A stretch of 13,694 bases of DNA from Candidatus Dojkabacteria bacterium UBA5749 (GCA_002419125.1 DIFL01000048.1:1-13694); one strand, 5' to 3'; positions 1 through 8,002 are shown, counted from the stretch's first letter. Notes: a model not told the origin generated them from the sequence alone. Numbers and translations: made by a program.

Positions 1-2172
1 ATGGATCAGACTAATATATTAGCTGAGTTAGAAAACAAAAGAAAAGTAACTGCGGCTGGTCCAGGTGGTATTGTAAAAGAGAGGGCAACCTTCTCAATTA
101 GAGAGGTTCATAACTCTCAGTATGCTAAGTTTGACCCAGTAACTAGTCCAGAGAGTTCCAATATTGGTGTTGTTACACAACTTTCAATTTTAGCTAGAGT
201 TAATGAGTTTGGATTCTTAGAGTCTCCATATAGGAGGGTTAAAAAAGAGGTTAAGAATAGTAAAGCTGAGTTAATTAATAGAATCTTAGATGAAGAAATT
301 AAGGGTGTTGGCAAAGTTGGTGTATTGATTACAAAAGAGATAGCAGAAAAGATATCTGCTAAGAAAGACCTTAAGAGTATCAAAGTTAAGCCCTTTATTT
401 CTGAAGAGGTAGATTACTTAGATGCGCTAGATGAAGAAGAAATGTATATTAGCATCCCTTCTGTTAATACAGATGAATTCAATAATATTTTAGAAGCATT
501 GGTTCCTGTTAGACATTTAGGGGATTTCATTTTGGAAGATGTAAATCTTGTAGATCATGTAGATGTTTTAACATATCAGCAAGCTGGCTTAGGTATGGCA
601 TTAATTCCATTTGTATCTCATGATGAAGCAATGAGAGCTTTAGCTGGAGCAAATATGCAAAGACAGGGGGTTCCTTTGGTTAAACAAGAGGCACCACTGG
701 TTGGTACGGGTGTCGAAGAGATTGTTGCTAGGCAATCAAACTGGTGTGTATTTGCAAAAGATGATGGAGAGGTTACATATGTTGATGCTAAGATGGTAAC
801 AGTTAATTACAAAAAAGAGGGAATTCAAGATTACAAAATAGAGTCCTTCTACAGAACTAATGATAATACCTCCTTTTCACAAAAGCCTGCGGTAGAACAG
901 GGTCAAAAATTTAAAAAAGGAGACATATTGGTTGACGGACCAACATCTGTTGGTGGAGAGTTGGCTATAGGGATAAATCTTAGAGCAGCTTTAATGTTTT
1001 ACGAAGGGTATAACTATGAAGATGCTGTCGTTATTTCTGAGCGTATTGTCCGAGACGATCTCTTAACTTCTGTTCATATTAGAGAACACAAGGTTGAGGT
1101 AAGAGACACAGAATTAGGTCCTGAATTAATTACTGCGGACATACCACATGTAAATGATAGAATTTTACAAAAATTAGATATGGCTGGAATAGTTAGAGAA
1201 GGTGTAAAGGTTAAGGCAGGAGACATTCTTGTTGGCGTAATCGCACCAAGAGGAGAGAAAGAGTTAACTGCAGAGGAAAGACTTCTTAGGGCAATCTTTG
1301 GTGAATCAGCAAGTGATGTTAGAGATAACTCACTTAGACTTCCTCACGGAGAAGAAGGTATTGTAATTCAAACCCAAAGACTTTCATCGAACAAGGGAGA
1401 TAAGTTACCTCCAGGAGTATTAGAAGAGGTAAAGATATGGGTGGCAGATACAAAAAAACTGGGATATGGAGATAAAATATCTGGGAGACATGGAGATAAA
1501 AATACGGTAGCAGCAATTAGACCTGTTGAAGACATGCCTTTTACTGCTGATGGAGAACCCGTAGATATAGTTCTTACTCCTACATTCTTAAAAAGAATGA
1601 ACATGGGTCAGGCAGAAGAGGTTCACTTTGGACTGTATGCAAAATTACTTAAAGAGAAATTTGCATTCCCACTTTTTGAAGATGTAAATATGGAGTGGTT
1701 AGAGAGAGAGATGAAGAAACAGGGATACAAAATTGAACAGAAGACAGATCTTTATGATGGTAGAACTGGAAAGAAGTTCCCTAAGAAAGTTACAGTAGGA
1801 ATGAAATATATACTTAAATTACATCATATTGCTGATGAAAAGGTACATGCTAGATCTACTGGACCATACACAGCAGTAACGCAGCAACCATTAAGTGGTA
1901 AGGCTCAAAGAGGAGGACAAAGATTTGGGGAAATGGAAGTATGGGCCCTAGAATCTCACGGAGCACCTTACGCATTACAAGAGATGTTAACAATTAAATC
2001 TGATGATATTAAGGGAAGGTCTGGAGCTTACAAAGCTATAATTCATGGAGAGAAGATAGAGAGTGTAAATGTCCCAGAGTCCTTTAAAGTATTAATTAAG
2101 GAATTAAATGCACTCTGTTTGAATATGGAATTAATTTCTAAAAAAACACAGGAGGTTTCTGAGAATGAATAA
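1..2172 (+). CDS. rpoB: DNA-directed RNA polymerase subunit beta, C-terminal part (5' partial)
   Basis: Beta subunit of RNA polymerase, forming half of the active-site cleft with beta'. The first codon, ATG, is not a true start: the opening MDQ matches the rifampicin region of beta (about E. coli M515), so roughly the first 500 residues lie outside the window. Visible in order: rifampicin region (residues 1-20), the P50-G56 segment equivalent to PEGPNIG, GYNYEDAV with the active-site acidic pair E340/D341, GDK and GRHGDKN at 490-501, and the C-terminal clamp segment with GGQRFGEMEVWALE. The 723 residues fit the short bacterial form without large insertions. It overlaps rpoC by 8 nt. Odd: several near-invariant motifs differ (S52/S53 for Gly-Pro, D499/N501 in HGNKG, and TPTFLKRMN for NPLGVPSRMN). 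Identity is certain; comparisons with other species are from memory. Confidence 0.98.
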   Translation: MDQTNILAELENKRKVTAAGPGGIVKERATFSIREVHNSQYAKFDPVTSPESSNIGVVTQLSILARVNEFGFLESPYRRVKKEVKNSKAELINRILDEEIKGVGKVGVLITKEIAEKISAKKDLKSIKVKPFISEEVDYLDALDEEEMYISIPSVNTDEFNNILEALVPVRHLGDFILEDVNLVDHVDVLTYQQAGLGMALIPFVSHDEAMRALAGANMQRQGVPLVKQEAPLVGTGVEEIVARQSNWCVFAKDDGEVTYVDAKMVTVNYKKEGIQDYKIESFYRTNDNTSFSQKPAVEQGQKFKKGDILVDGPTSVGGELAIGINLRAALMFYEGYNYEDAVVISERIVRDDLLTSVHIREHKVEVRDTELGPELITADIPHVNDRILQKLDMAGIVREGVKVKAGDILVGVIAPRGEKELTAEERLLRAIFGESASDVRDNSLRLPHGEEGIVIQTQRLSSNKGDKLPPGVLEEVKIWVADTKKLGYGDKISGRHGDKNTVAAIRPVEDMPFTADGEPVDIVLTPTFLKRMNMGQAEEVHFGLYAKLLKEKFAFPLFEDVNMEWLEREMKKQGYKIEQKTDLYDGRTGKKFPKKVTVGMKYILKLHHIADEKVHARSTGPYTAVTQQPLSGKAQRGGQRFGEMEVWALESHGAPYALQEMLTIKSDDIKGRSGAYKAIIHGEKIESVNVPESFKVLIKELNALCLNMELISKKTQEVSENE
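2150..2155 (+). promoter_or_regulatory. Shine-Dalgarno site of rpoC
   Basis: AGGAGG lies 9 nt before the rpoC ATG, inside the last codons of rpoB. It fixes the rpoC start at 2165 and suggests translational coupling with rpoB. It is the only strong Shine-Dalgarno sequence before any start codon in this window. Because it is also coding sequence (Gln-Glu-Val), part of the match could be chance. Confidence 0.7.
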
Positions 2173-5100
2173 TAATAACCATAATCATAATAGTAATAGC
2201 AGTCACTATCACAAGGATTCTTTTGATGATTTTGATGCAATAAGGCTTACATTGGCATCTCCAGAGCAGGTATTAGACTGGTCATATGGAGAGGTTACAA
2301 AAGCAGAAACAATCAACTATAGAACATTTAGAGCAGAGCCAGATGGTCTTTTCTGTGAGAAGATATTTGGACCTACTAAAAACTATGAATGTTACTGTGG
2401 TAAATACAAAAAAATTAGATATAAGGGAATAGTATGTGACAAGTGTGGTGTAGAGGTAACAACAAAGGATGTAAGAAGAGAAAGGATGGGTCATATTAAA
2501 CTTTCTGTTCCTGTTGCTCATGTTTGGTTTGCATATGGTATTCCTAACAAGATGTCTATTGTTTTAAATATGTCTCATAAGAAACTTCTTTCTGTCATAT
2601 ATTACACAAGGTATATGGTTGTTGAGATTGAAACAGAGAAAAGAAAAGAGATGCTCTCAAAATTAGAAGGAAGCAAAAAGAGTGATGTTGAGAGTCTAAA
2701 ACAGGAGTTAGAAGAGGAATTAAAAGTTACCGAAGCTATGTATGATGCTGATATTAAGCAAGCTAAGAAGGATAAGGGCGGAAAAGATTTCAAGATGAGC
2801 CAATTAGAGCACAAGAAGAAACAGGCTGTTGCAAAAGTAAGAAAAGATTATGCAGAAAGAGAGGAGGAATTAGATACTTTCTATTCTAAACTTCAACAAG
2901 TTATTGAAAAGGTTGATGTTGGTTCTGTTCTTTCAGAAGATGAATATATTGATTTGGAAGATAGGGACTTACTTTTCTTTAATGCAATGATGGGTGCAGA
3001 AGCAATTAAAAAGTTGCTTCAGAATTTAGATATAGATGCTGAGTTGGCACAATTAAGAAAAGATGTTAAGAAAGAGAAGGGTGATAAGAAGATGGCCTCT
3101 ATTAGAAGAATTCAATATCTAGAAGGTTTTAAGACAAATGGAATTGATCCAAGTTGGATGGTAATTGAAATACTTCCAGTACTACCACCTGAGTTAAGAC
3201 CAATTATTCCTTTACCAGGAGGGAAGTTTGCTACCTCTGACCTTAATGATTTGTACAGAAGAATTATTAATAGAAACAATAGATTGGCTAGATTAATAGA
3301 GATAGGGGCTCCTGATGTTATCTTGAGAAACGAAAAGAGAATGTTACAAGAGTCAGTAGACGCAGTAATTGACAACTCTCATAGACCATCAAAGCCTATG
3401 ATGAATAGTAAGAGATTACCATATCAGTCTTTAACAGATGATTTAAGAGGAAAGAAGGGAATATTTAGAAAAAATCTTTTAGGTAAGAGAGTAGACTACT
3501 CAGGTCGTGCAGTAATTGTAGGAGACCCAAGTTTGAAGTTAGACCAATGTGGTATTCCTAAATCTGTACTTTTAGAGATGTTTAAACCTTTTGTAATTCA
3601 TAATCTGCTTGATAACGAATTGGCTCCTAATGTTAGAGTTGCAAAAGACATGATAGAAGAGGAGGAAGACATTATATGGGACATCCTTGAGAAAGTTATT
3701 AAAGGTAAACCAGTACTACTAAACCGTGCCCCTACTTTACATAAATATAGTATTCAGGCCTTCTATCCTAAATTAGTTGAAGGAGAGGCCATTAGGTTGC
3801 ACCCATTAGTATGTAAAGCATTTAATGCTGACTTTGATGGAGACCAGATGTCTGTACATCTTCTACTTACAACTGAGGCTTTAGAAGAGGCAAAAAGAGA
3901 TATAATGGCATCGAAAAATATTGTGAATATCTCTAATGGAGAAGTCTTAGCAATACCTTCAAAGGATATGCTCTTAGGGTTCTACCTGATGACTGACAAA
4001 AACGAAGTTGAGAAACCAAGAATCTTTGGATCTGTTAACTTAGCAATAAAAGCATACGAGAGAGATATTATAAATATTAGCGAAGAGATTCTAATCATGA
4101 TTAATGGAGAGGTAGTTAGTACTTCAGTAGGGAGGGCAATCTTTAATAGTATTCTTCCCCAAGGATATAAGTTTATTAACGAGAGAGTAAGTGGTGGAAC
4201 CATATCTCAAATAGTAGAGGATATTAAAGATAAATACCCCCTAGAGATTGTAGTAGAACTTTTAGATAATCTTAAAGACATGGGCTTTAAATATGCTACT
4301 GATTTAGGATTCTCGTTCGCAATGGAAGATTGTAAAGTTAATTTTGATGTTCAGACAAAGATTAAAGAGGTTGAAGAAAAAGATCTTCAATTGCAAGATA
4401 ACTACCTCCAAGGTCTTATAACTGAGAAAGAAAAGATAAATATATCTACAGAGATGTGGAATGATTTTGCATCAGATTTAGCAGAGGAGGCTTGGGGCAA
4501 GTTAGATAAAAATAATGCAGTGTATGAAATGGTCGAATCTAAGGCTAATGGCGGAAAGATTCAAGCAAGACAGGTTTTAACCATTAAGGGTATTGTTAAA
4601 GACTCTAGAGGGAACTCCATTCCTCTTCCAATTAAAGGTAACTATAGAGATGGACTAAATGCATTTGAGTACTTTGTTGCTGCGAATGGTGGAAGAAAGG
4701 GTATTGCTGATAGATCTCTTAGAACATCATCTTCTGGATATCTAACTAGAAAATTAGTTGATGTTGCTCATGATGTAATTGTTAGACTAGAAGATTGTGG
4801 ATATGAGGGAGAAGGATTAGTAATTAGAAAGGGTGATGATAGGAGAATGAGTTTTGATAAGAGAATTTTTGGAAGGGTCGTAGCAAAAGACGTCTTAGAT
4901 TCAAAGGGAGAGGTTATTGTTGCTAAGAATAATCATATTACAAAAGAAATCTCCGAAAGAATTGCTAACGAAGGTATAGAAGAAATAAATGTTAGAACTC
5001 CAATTCTATGTAAATCACCTTTAGGTATGTGTAGAAAATGCTATGGTTTAAATATAGAAAATGGGAATGAAATTGAAATGGGGAAAGCCGTAGGAGTAAT

Positions 5101-6082
5101 TGCTGCTCAATCTATAGGTGAGCCTGGTACCCAGATGACTATGCAGACATTCCATAAAGGAGGAGTTCAAACTACAGATATCACTCAGGGATTACCGAGA
5201 ATTGAAGAACTCTTCGAGGCAAGGTCTCCTAAGGCGGAAGCAGATATTGCTACAATAAATGGGAAGGTACATATTGAAAGAGCAGAAGATGATTCTGCAA
5301 CCATATTAATTGTAGGTGAGAGAAATATGGAAAAAGAGGTTGTTGTATCTGACGCTAAGAGCGTATTGGTTACTGATGGAGCTCAAGTTAAAGCAGGTCA
5401 GGTTATATACATTGATACCGAGGGTATGGAAAAGCAATCTCCATTTGATGCTGTAGCAAAAATTGAGGGTGGAATACTTACTTTAACAGGCTCTATGAAA
5501 GCAGAAGAAAGTATTTCTGTACTTCCAAATGTAGAAATCTTAGTGAATGAGGGAGATAAAGTTACAGCTGGTACGCAATTAGTCGCAGGAGCTGTTGATC
5601 CCAAAAAGCTTGCAGATATGGCAGGATTACTAGTTGCTCAGAAATACATTCTTGATCAGGTTCAAAAGGTCTTTAATGAGCAAGCAGTCTCTATAGATGA
5701 TATCCATATTGAGGTAATAATTAGGCAAATGGCAAGATTGGGAAGAGTATTAGAAACAGGAGACACCGAGTATCTTGTCGGATCAATGGTAAATAGATTT
5801 GTATCTGAAGTAAAGAACAATCTTTTACTTGCAGAGGGAAAGAAGAAAGCATTAGTATCTCCGAAATTACTTGGAATTAAGGCATCTGCTCTATATACTG
5901 AGAGTTTCCTTTCTGCAATGTCATTCCAAGAGCAGGTAAGAGTATTGACTAATAGTGCAATATTAGGGAAAACAGACTACTTGCGAGGTATGAAAGAGAA
6001 TGTAATCATTGGAAGGAGAATTCCATCTGGAGACCAAGCCACTCTATTAGATATGAATAATCTAGAAGAGATTAAACTTTAA
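2165..6082 (+). CDS. rpoC: DNA-directed RNA polymerase subunit beta'
   Basis: Largest RNA polymerase subunit, carrying the catalytic Mg-binding loop. Visible in order: first zinc site C76/C78/C91/C94; a Lys/Glu-rich coiled-coil segment (about 155-250) like the clamp insertion of Actinobacteria; RVDYSGRAVI; the catalytic loop NADFDGD at 554-560 (D556, D558, D560); bridge helix about 839-855; second zinc site with Cys in EDCG and CKSPLGMCRKC; trigger loop with QSIGEPGTQ and H997; and a C-terminal region ending without extra domains. The 1305 residues are usual for this architecture. The start is fixed by AGGAGG upstream, and no other in-frame ATG occurs before the conserved region. Odd: residues 2-16 are almost only Asn, His and Ser; the bridge helix reads NGGRKGIADRS where HGARKGLADTA is usual; the trigger helix has Q994 where Arg is usual. 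Confidence 0.98.
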   Translation: MNNNNHNHNSNSSHYHKDSFDDFDAIRLTLASPEQVLDWSYGEVTKAETINYRTFRAEPDGLFCEKIFGPTKNYECYCGKYKKIRYKGIVCDKCGVEVTTKDVRRERMGHIKLSVPVAHVWFAYGIPNKMSIVLNMSHKKLLSVIYYTRYMVVEIETEKRKEMLSKLEGSKKSDVESLKQELEEELKVTEAMYDADIKQAKKDKGGKDFKMSQLEHKKKQAVAKVRKDYAEREEELDTFYSKLQQVIEKVDVGSVLSEDEYIDLEDRDLLFFNAMMGAEAIKKLLQNLDIDAELAQLRKDVKKEKGDKKMASIRRIQYLEGFKTNGIDPSWMVIEILPVLPPELRPIIPLPGGKFATSDLNDLYRRIINRNNRLARLIEIGAPDVILRNEKRMLQESVDAVIDNSHRPSKPMMNSKRLPYQSLTDDLRGKKGIFRKNLLGKRVDYSGRAVIVGDPSLKLDQCGIPKSVLLEMFKPFVIHNLLDNELAPNVRVAKDMIEEEEDIIWDILEKVIKGKPVLLNRAPTLHKYSIQAFYPKLVEGEAIRLHPLVCKAFNADFDGDQMSVHLLLTTEALEEAKRDIMASKNIVNISNGEVLAIPSKDMLLGFYLMTDKNEVEKPRIFGSVNLAIKAYERDIINISEEILIMINGEVVSTSVGRAIFNSILPQGYKFINERVSGGTISQIVEDIKDKYPLEIVVELLDNLKDMGFKYATDLGFSFAMEDCKVNFDVQTKIKEVEEKDLQLQDNYLQGLITEKEKINISTEMWNDFASDLAEEAWGKLDKNNAVYEMVESKANGGKIQARQVLTIKGIVKDSRGNSIPLPIKGNYRDGLNAFEYFVAANGGRKGIADRSLRTSSSGYLTRKLVDVAHDVIVRLEDCGYEGEGLVIRKGDDRRMSFDKRIFGRVVAKDVLDSKGEVIVAKNNHITKEISERIANEGIEEINVRTPILCKSPLGMCRKCYGLNIENGNEIEMGKAVGVIAAQSIGEPGTQMTMQTFHKGGVQTTDITQGLPRIEELFEARSPKAEADIATINGKVHIERAEDDSATILIVGERNMEKEVVVSDAKSVLVTDGAQVKAGQVIYIDTEGMEKQSPFDAVAKIEGGILTLTGSMKAEESISVLPNVEILVNEGDKVTAGTQLVAGAVDPKKLADMAGLLVAQKYILDQVQKVFNEQAVSIDDIHIEVIIRQMARLGRVLETGDTEYLVGSMVNRFVSEVKNNLLLAEGKKKALVSPKLLGIKASALYTESFLSAMSFQEQVRVLTNSAILGKTDYLRGMKENVIIGRRIPSGDQATLLDMNNLEEIKL

Positions 6083-6094
6083 TTGATTTTGTTG

Positions 6095-6100
6095 TATAAT
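6095..6100 (+). promoter_or_regulatory. -10 box of a probable rpsL promoter (leaderless layout)
   Basis: TATAAT is a perfect -10 hexamer in the 25-nt gap between rpoC and rpsL. Only 7 nt separate it from the rpsL ATG at 6108, so transcription would begin at about 6107, on or next to the start codon. The -35 region is weak (TTAAAC at 6072-6077, 17-nt spacer). No Shine-Dalgarno is present. The box is seen directly; promoter activity and leaderless translation are inferred. Confidence 0.6.
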
Positions 6101-6107
6101 ACCAACC

Positions 6108-6524
6108 ATGCCGACTATAAACCAGTTAATAAGAAAACCTAGAGTAGCAAAAAGAGAAAAAGTAAAACATATTGCTTTAGCTACAAATTTTAATCCCTTG
6201 AAAAACAGGTATAAGAAAAGTAATAATCCTTTTAAAAGAGCAGTATGTATTCAGGTTAAAACGATGACTCCTAAAAAACCTAACTCCGCACTTAGAAAAG
6301 TAGCCAGAGTAAGGCTTTCTAATGGAATGGAAGTTACAGCATATATACCAGGTGAGGGGCACAATCTACAGGAACACTCAGTAGTAATGGTTAAGGCAGG
6401 AAGAAAGAGAGACTTGCCAGGTGTTAAATACATTGTGGTAAGAGGTAAGTATGATACTGCTGGAGTTAAGGGTAGAAAGAAAGCTAGGTCCAAATATGGT
6501 GCTAAAAGACCAGAGAAAGAATAA
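6108..6524 (+). CDS. rpsL: 30S ribosomal protein S12
   Basis: S12 sits at the decoding centre of the 30S subunit and affects accuracy and streptomycin sensitivity. Recognised by the start MPTINQLIRK, the TPKKPNSALRK block (K56/K57), YIPGEGHNLQEHS and DLPGVKY (D102 is the equivalent of the Asp that RimO modifies in many bacteria). At 138 residues it exceeds the usual 124 or so, through about 14 extra residues between 17 and 45. R101 occupies the place of E. coli K87, with the neighbouring K100 replacing Val. It starts 25 nt after rpoC with no Shine-Dalgarno but a TATAAT immediately upstream, and precedes rpsG by 18 nt as in a str operon. Identity is certain. Confidence 0.97.
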   Translation: MPTINQLIRKPRVAKREKVKHIALATNFNPLKNRYKKSNNPFKRAVCIQVKTMTPKKPNSALRKVARVRLSNGMEVTAYIPGEGHNLQEHSVVMVKAGRKRDLPGVKYIVVRGKYDTAGVKGRKKARSKYGAKRPEKE

Positions 6525-6542
6525 TATTTTTAATAATTAGTA

Positions 6543-7010
6543 ATGAGAGGTAAGAGATCAAAAAAAAGAATAATTGCAAAAGATAGAAAATATAATGATG
6601 AGATTATTGGAAGACTTATCAATAAGGTTATGCAAGGTGGAAGAAAATCTATAGCAGAAGAATTAGTATACACAGCAATAGAAGCAGGTGCAGAGAAGGG
6701 TAAGGTCCCTGTAATTGAATTTGTACATACAACTATAGACAATATAAGACCAGCACTTGAGATTAAATCTCGAAGAGTAGGTGGTGCCAACTATCAGGTT
6801 CCTGTACCAGTTGGTCCAAGAAGACAGGAGACATTATCAGTAAGATGGTTGGTAGATATTTCAAGAAAAAAGACAGGTAAATCCTTTTCTAAGTTATTAG
6901 AAATCGAATTCTTGAATGCATTTAATAGAGAGGGAGATGCTATTAAGAAAAAGTTAGATGTGGAGAGAATGGCAGAAGCAAATAAAGCATTTGCACACTT
7001 CAAGTGGTAA
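6543..7010 (+). CDS. rpsG: 30S ribosomal protein S7
   Basis: S7 is a primary 16S rRNA-binding protein that nucleates assembly of the 30S head and lines the E site. Recognised by the motifs NIRPALEIKSRRVGGANYQVP (about 68-88) and RMAEANKAFAHFKW at the C-terminus. At 155 residues it has normal family length. The start ATG lies 18 nt after rpsL with no Shine-Dalgarno; the sequence between is only A/T/G and weakly informative. The usual next genes of a str operon, fusA and tuf, do not follow: a terminator and convergent genes come next, so the operon ends here. Confidence 0.97.
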   Translation: MRGKRSKKRIIAKDRKYNDEIIGRLINKVMQGGRKSIAEELVYTAIEAGAEKGKVPVIEFVHTTIDNIRPALEIKSRRVGGANYQVPVPVGPRRQETLSVRWLVDISRKKTGKSFSKLLEIEFLNAFNREGDAIKKKLDVERMAEANKAFAHFKW

Positions 7011-7030
7011 TTGTTTATTAATGAAATTTT

Positions 7031-7054
7031 AAAAGGAAGGGAAACCTTCCTTTT
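7031..7054. terminator. Intrinsic terminator between convergent rpsG and glycosyltransferase genes
   Basis: A perfect 10-bp stem (AAAAGGAAGG with CCTTCCTTTT) closes a GAAA tetraloop. On the plus strand the 3' arm runs into a T-rich stretch (TTTTATTTT), and on the minus strand the hairpin is also flanked by T-rich sequence, so it can serve both directions. The stop codon of the minus-strand gene (7053-7055) overlaps the stem. Confidence 0.85.
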
Positions 7055-7991
7055 ATTTTGTACTCTCTATCCTCTCCCAGCCTAACTTTGGCATATCTTT
7101 TTTTAATATTCCTCTCTCCCAATATATCCTTAACCATGTAATCAGACGAATTGGGAATAGTAAAAGAGACCATATGAACTCTTTAACATTGGTTGCATAA
7201 CCTAGTACAAAGGAAGCATACTTTAATTCAATTAAAATACTTCTACTTTGTTTATCTTTTTTAAATACCCCAAACTGTTTTAATTGTATAAAGCCACCTA
7301 AAGACCTAACTTTCTGTTTGTAATAGTCTTTTATATTTGTAGGGTATTTTACATAGCATTTAGCACTAGGTGCATAAGCTATCTGTTTGCCCTCATTTCT
7401 TATTGAATATGAAATATATGCATCGTCAGATAGAACATTAGAAGGAATTTCAAAATCAATCTTTCTTACAGCCATAATATATCCACTCATTGGGAAGAAA
7501 GAGTTATTACTCATGTAGTACTCTCCATCTTTGGTATTCATAGTACTAATTCTTCTGTGATGAGCTGCACCTGAGAGAAGATGGCCCCAGTATCCCATCA
7601 TATTGTTTTTACTATCTTTGGAAACGGGTCTCCCACTTACCCCCCCTACATCCTTGTTTTGAAAAGGTTCTAATATATATTTTACAGAATCTTTTTCAAA
7701 GTACGTATCACCATCTGTAAGAATCCAAATATCTCCCTTTGCTTTTTTAAAGGCTAGCTTTAAAGCTGAAGGCTTTCCTTTTCTAGGATCTTGTATTTGA
7801 ATATACTCTTGTGGAGATAACTTTAACTCTTTAGAGGCCTTAAGTCCAGCATCTAGAGTTTCTTTATCAGGAGAGAGTTGGATGATTTCAAAGGGAGAAT
7901 TTAATCCTGAATATTTCCTATCTGCTATACATTTAATACATTTACCAATGGTATGAGGTTCTTTCCAAGATGTAATAATAATCGATATCAT
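7053..7991 (-). CDS. Family 2 glycosyltransferase, membrane-associated
   Basis: Transfers a sugar from a nucleotide-sugar donor, probably during surface polysaccharide or glycolipid synthesis; the substrate cannot be told. A GT-A fold is indicated by the N-terminal strand ISIIITSWKE, the GKPSALKLAF segment (72-81), the metal-binding DGD at 93-95, a probable catalytic acidic pair in SDD at 188-190, and a KQKVRS segment (225-230) resembling the QxxRW region of processive enzymes. Residues 257-290 are hydrophobic with interspersed basic residues, suggesting one or two membrane-associated helices. The 312 residues are complete. It lies 42 nt downstream of the L25 gene on the same strand but has its own TATAAT just before the ATG. 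Resemblance is to the GT2/GT21-like group; the exact family is uncertain. Confidence 0.88.
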   Translation of the reverse strand: MISIIITSWKEPHTIGKCIKCIADRKYSGLNSPFEIIQLSPDKETLDAGLKASKELKLSPQEYIQIQDPRKGKPSALKLAFKKAKGDIWILTDGDTYFEKDSVKYILEPFQNKDVGGVSGRPVSKDSKNNMMGYWGHLLSGAAHHRRISTMNTKDGEYYMSNNSFFPMSGYIMAVRKIDFEIPSNVLSDDAYISYSIRNEGKQIAYAPSAKCYVKYPTNIKDYYKQKVRSLGGFIQLKQFGVFKKDKQSRSILIELKYASFVLGYATNVKEFIWSLLLFPIRLITWLRIYWERGILKKDMPKLGWERIESTK

Positions 7992-7996
7992 GTTCG

Positions 7997-8002
7997 ATTA
8001 TA
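7997..8002 (-). promoter_or_regulatory. -10 box of a probable glycosyltransferase promoter (leaderless layout)
   Basis: On the minus strand TATAAT lies 5 nt before the ATG (coding strand TATAATCGAACATG). A start point 7 nt beyond the box would fall on or within a base of the start codon. No convincing -35 hexamer is visible, and the adjacent TATATATA run makes the exact box ambiguous. No Shine-Dalgarno is present. Confidence 0.5.

Noticed and set aside
1..3. ATG at the first base as an rpoB start
   Set aside because: It aligns with an internal Met in the rifampicin region, so the gene is cut by the window edge.
1334..1604. Overlapping minus-strand open frames inside rpoB
   Set aside because: They mirror conserved rpoB codons, have no ribosome-binding or promoter signal, and overlap each other in different frames.
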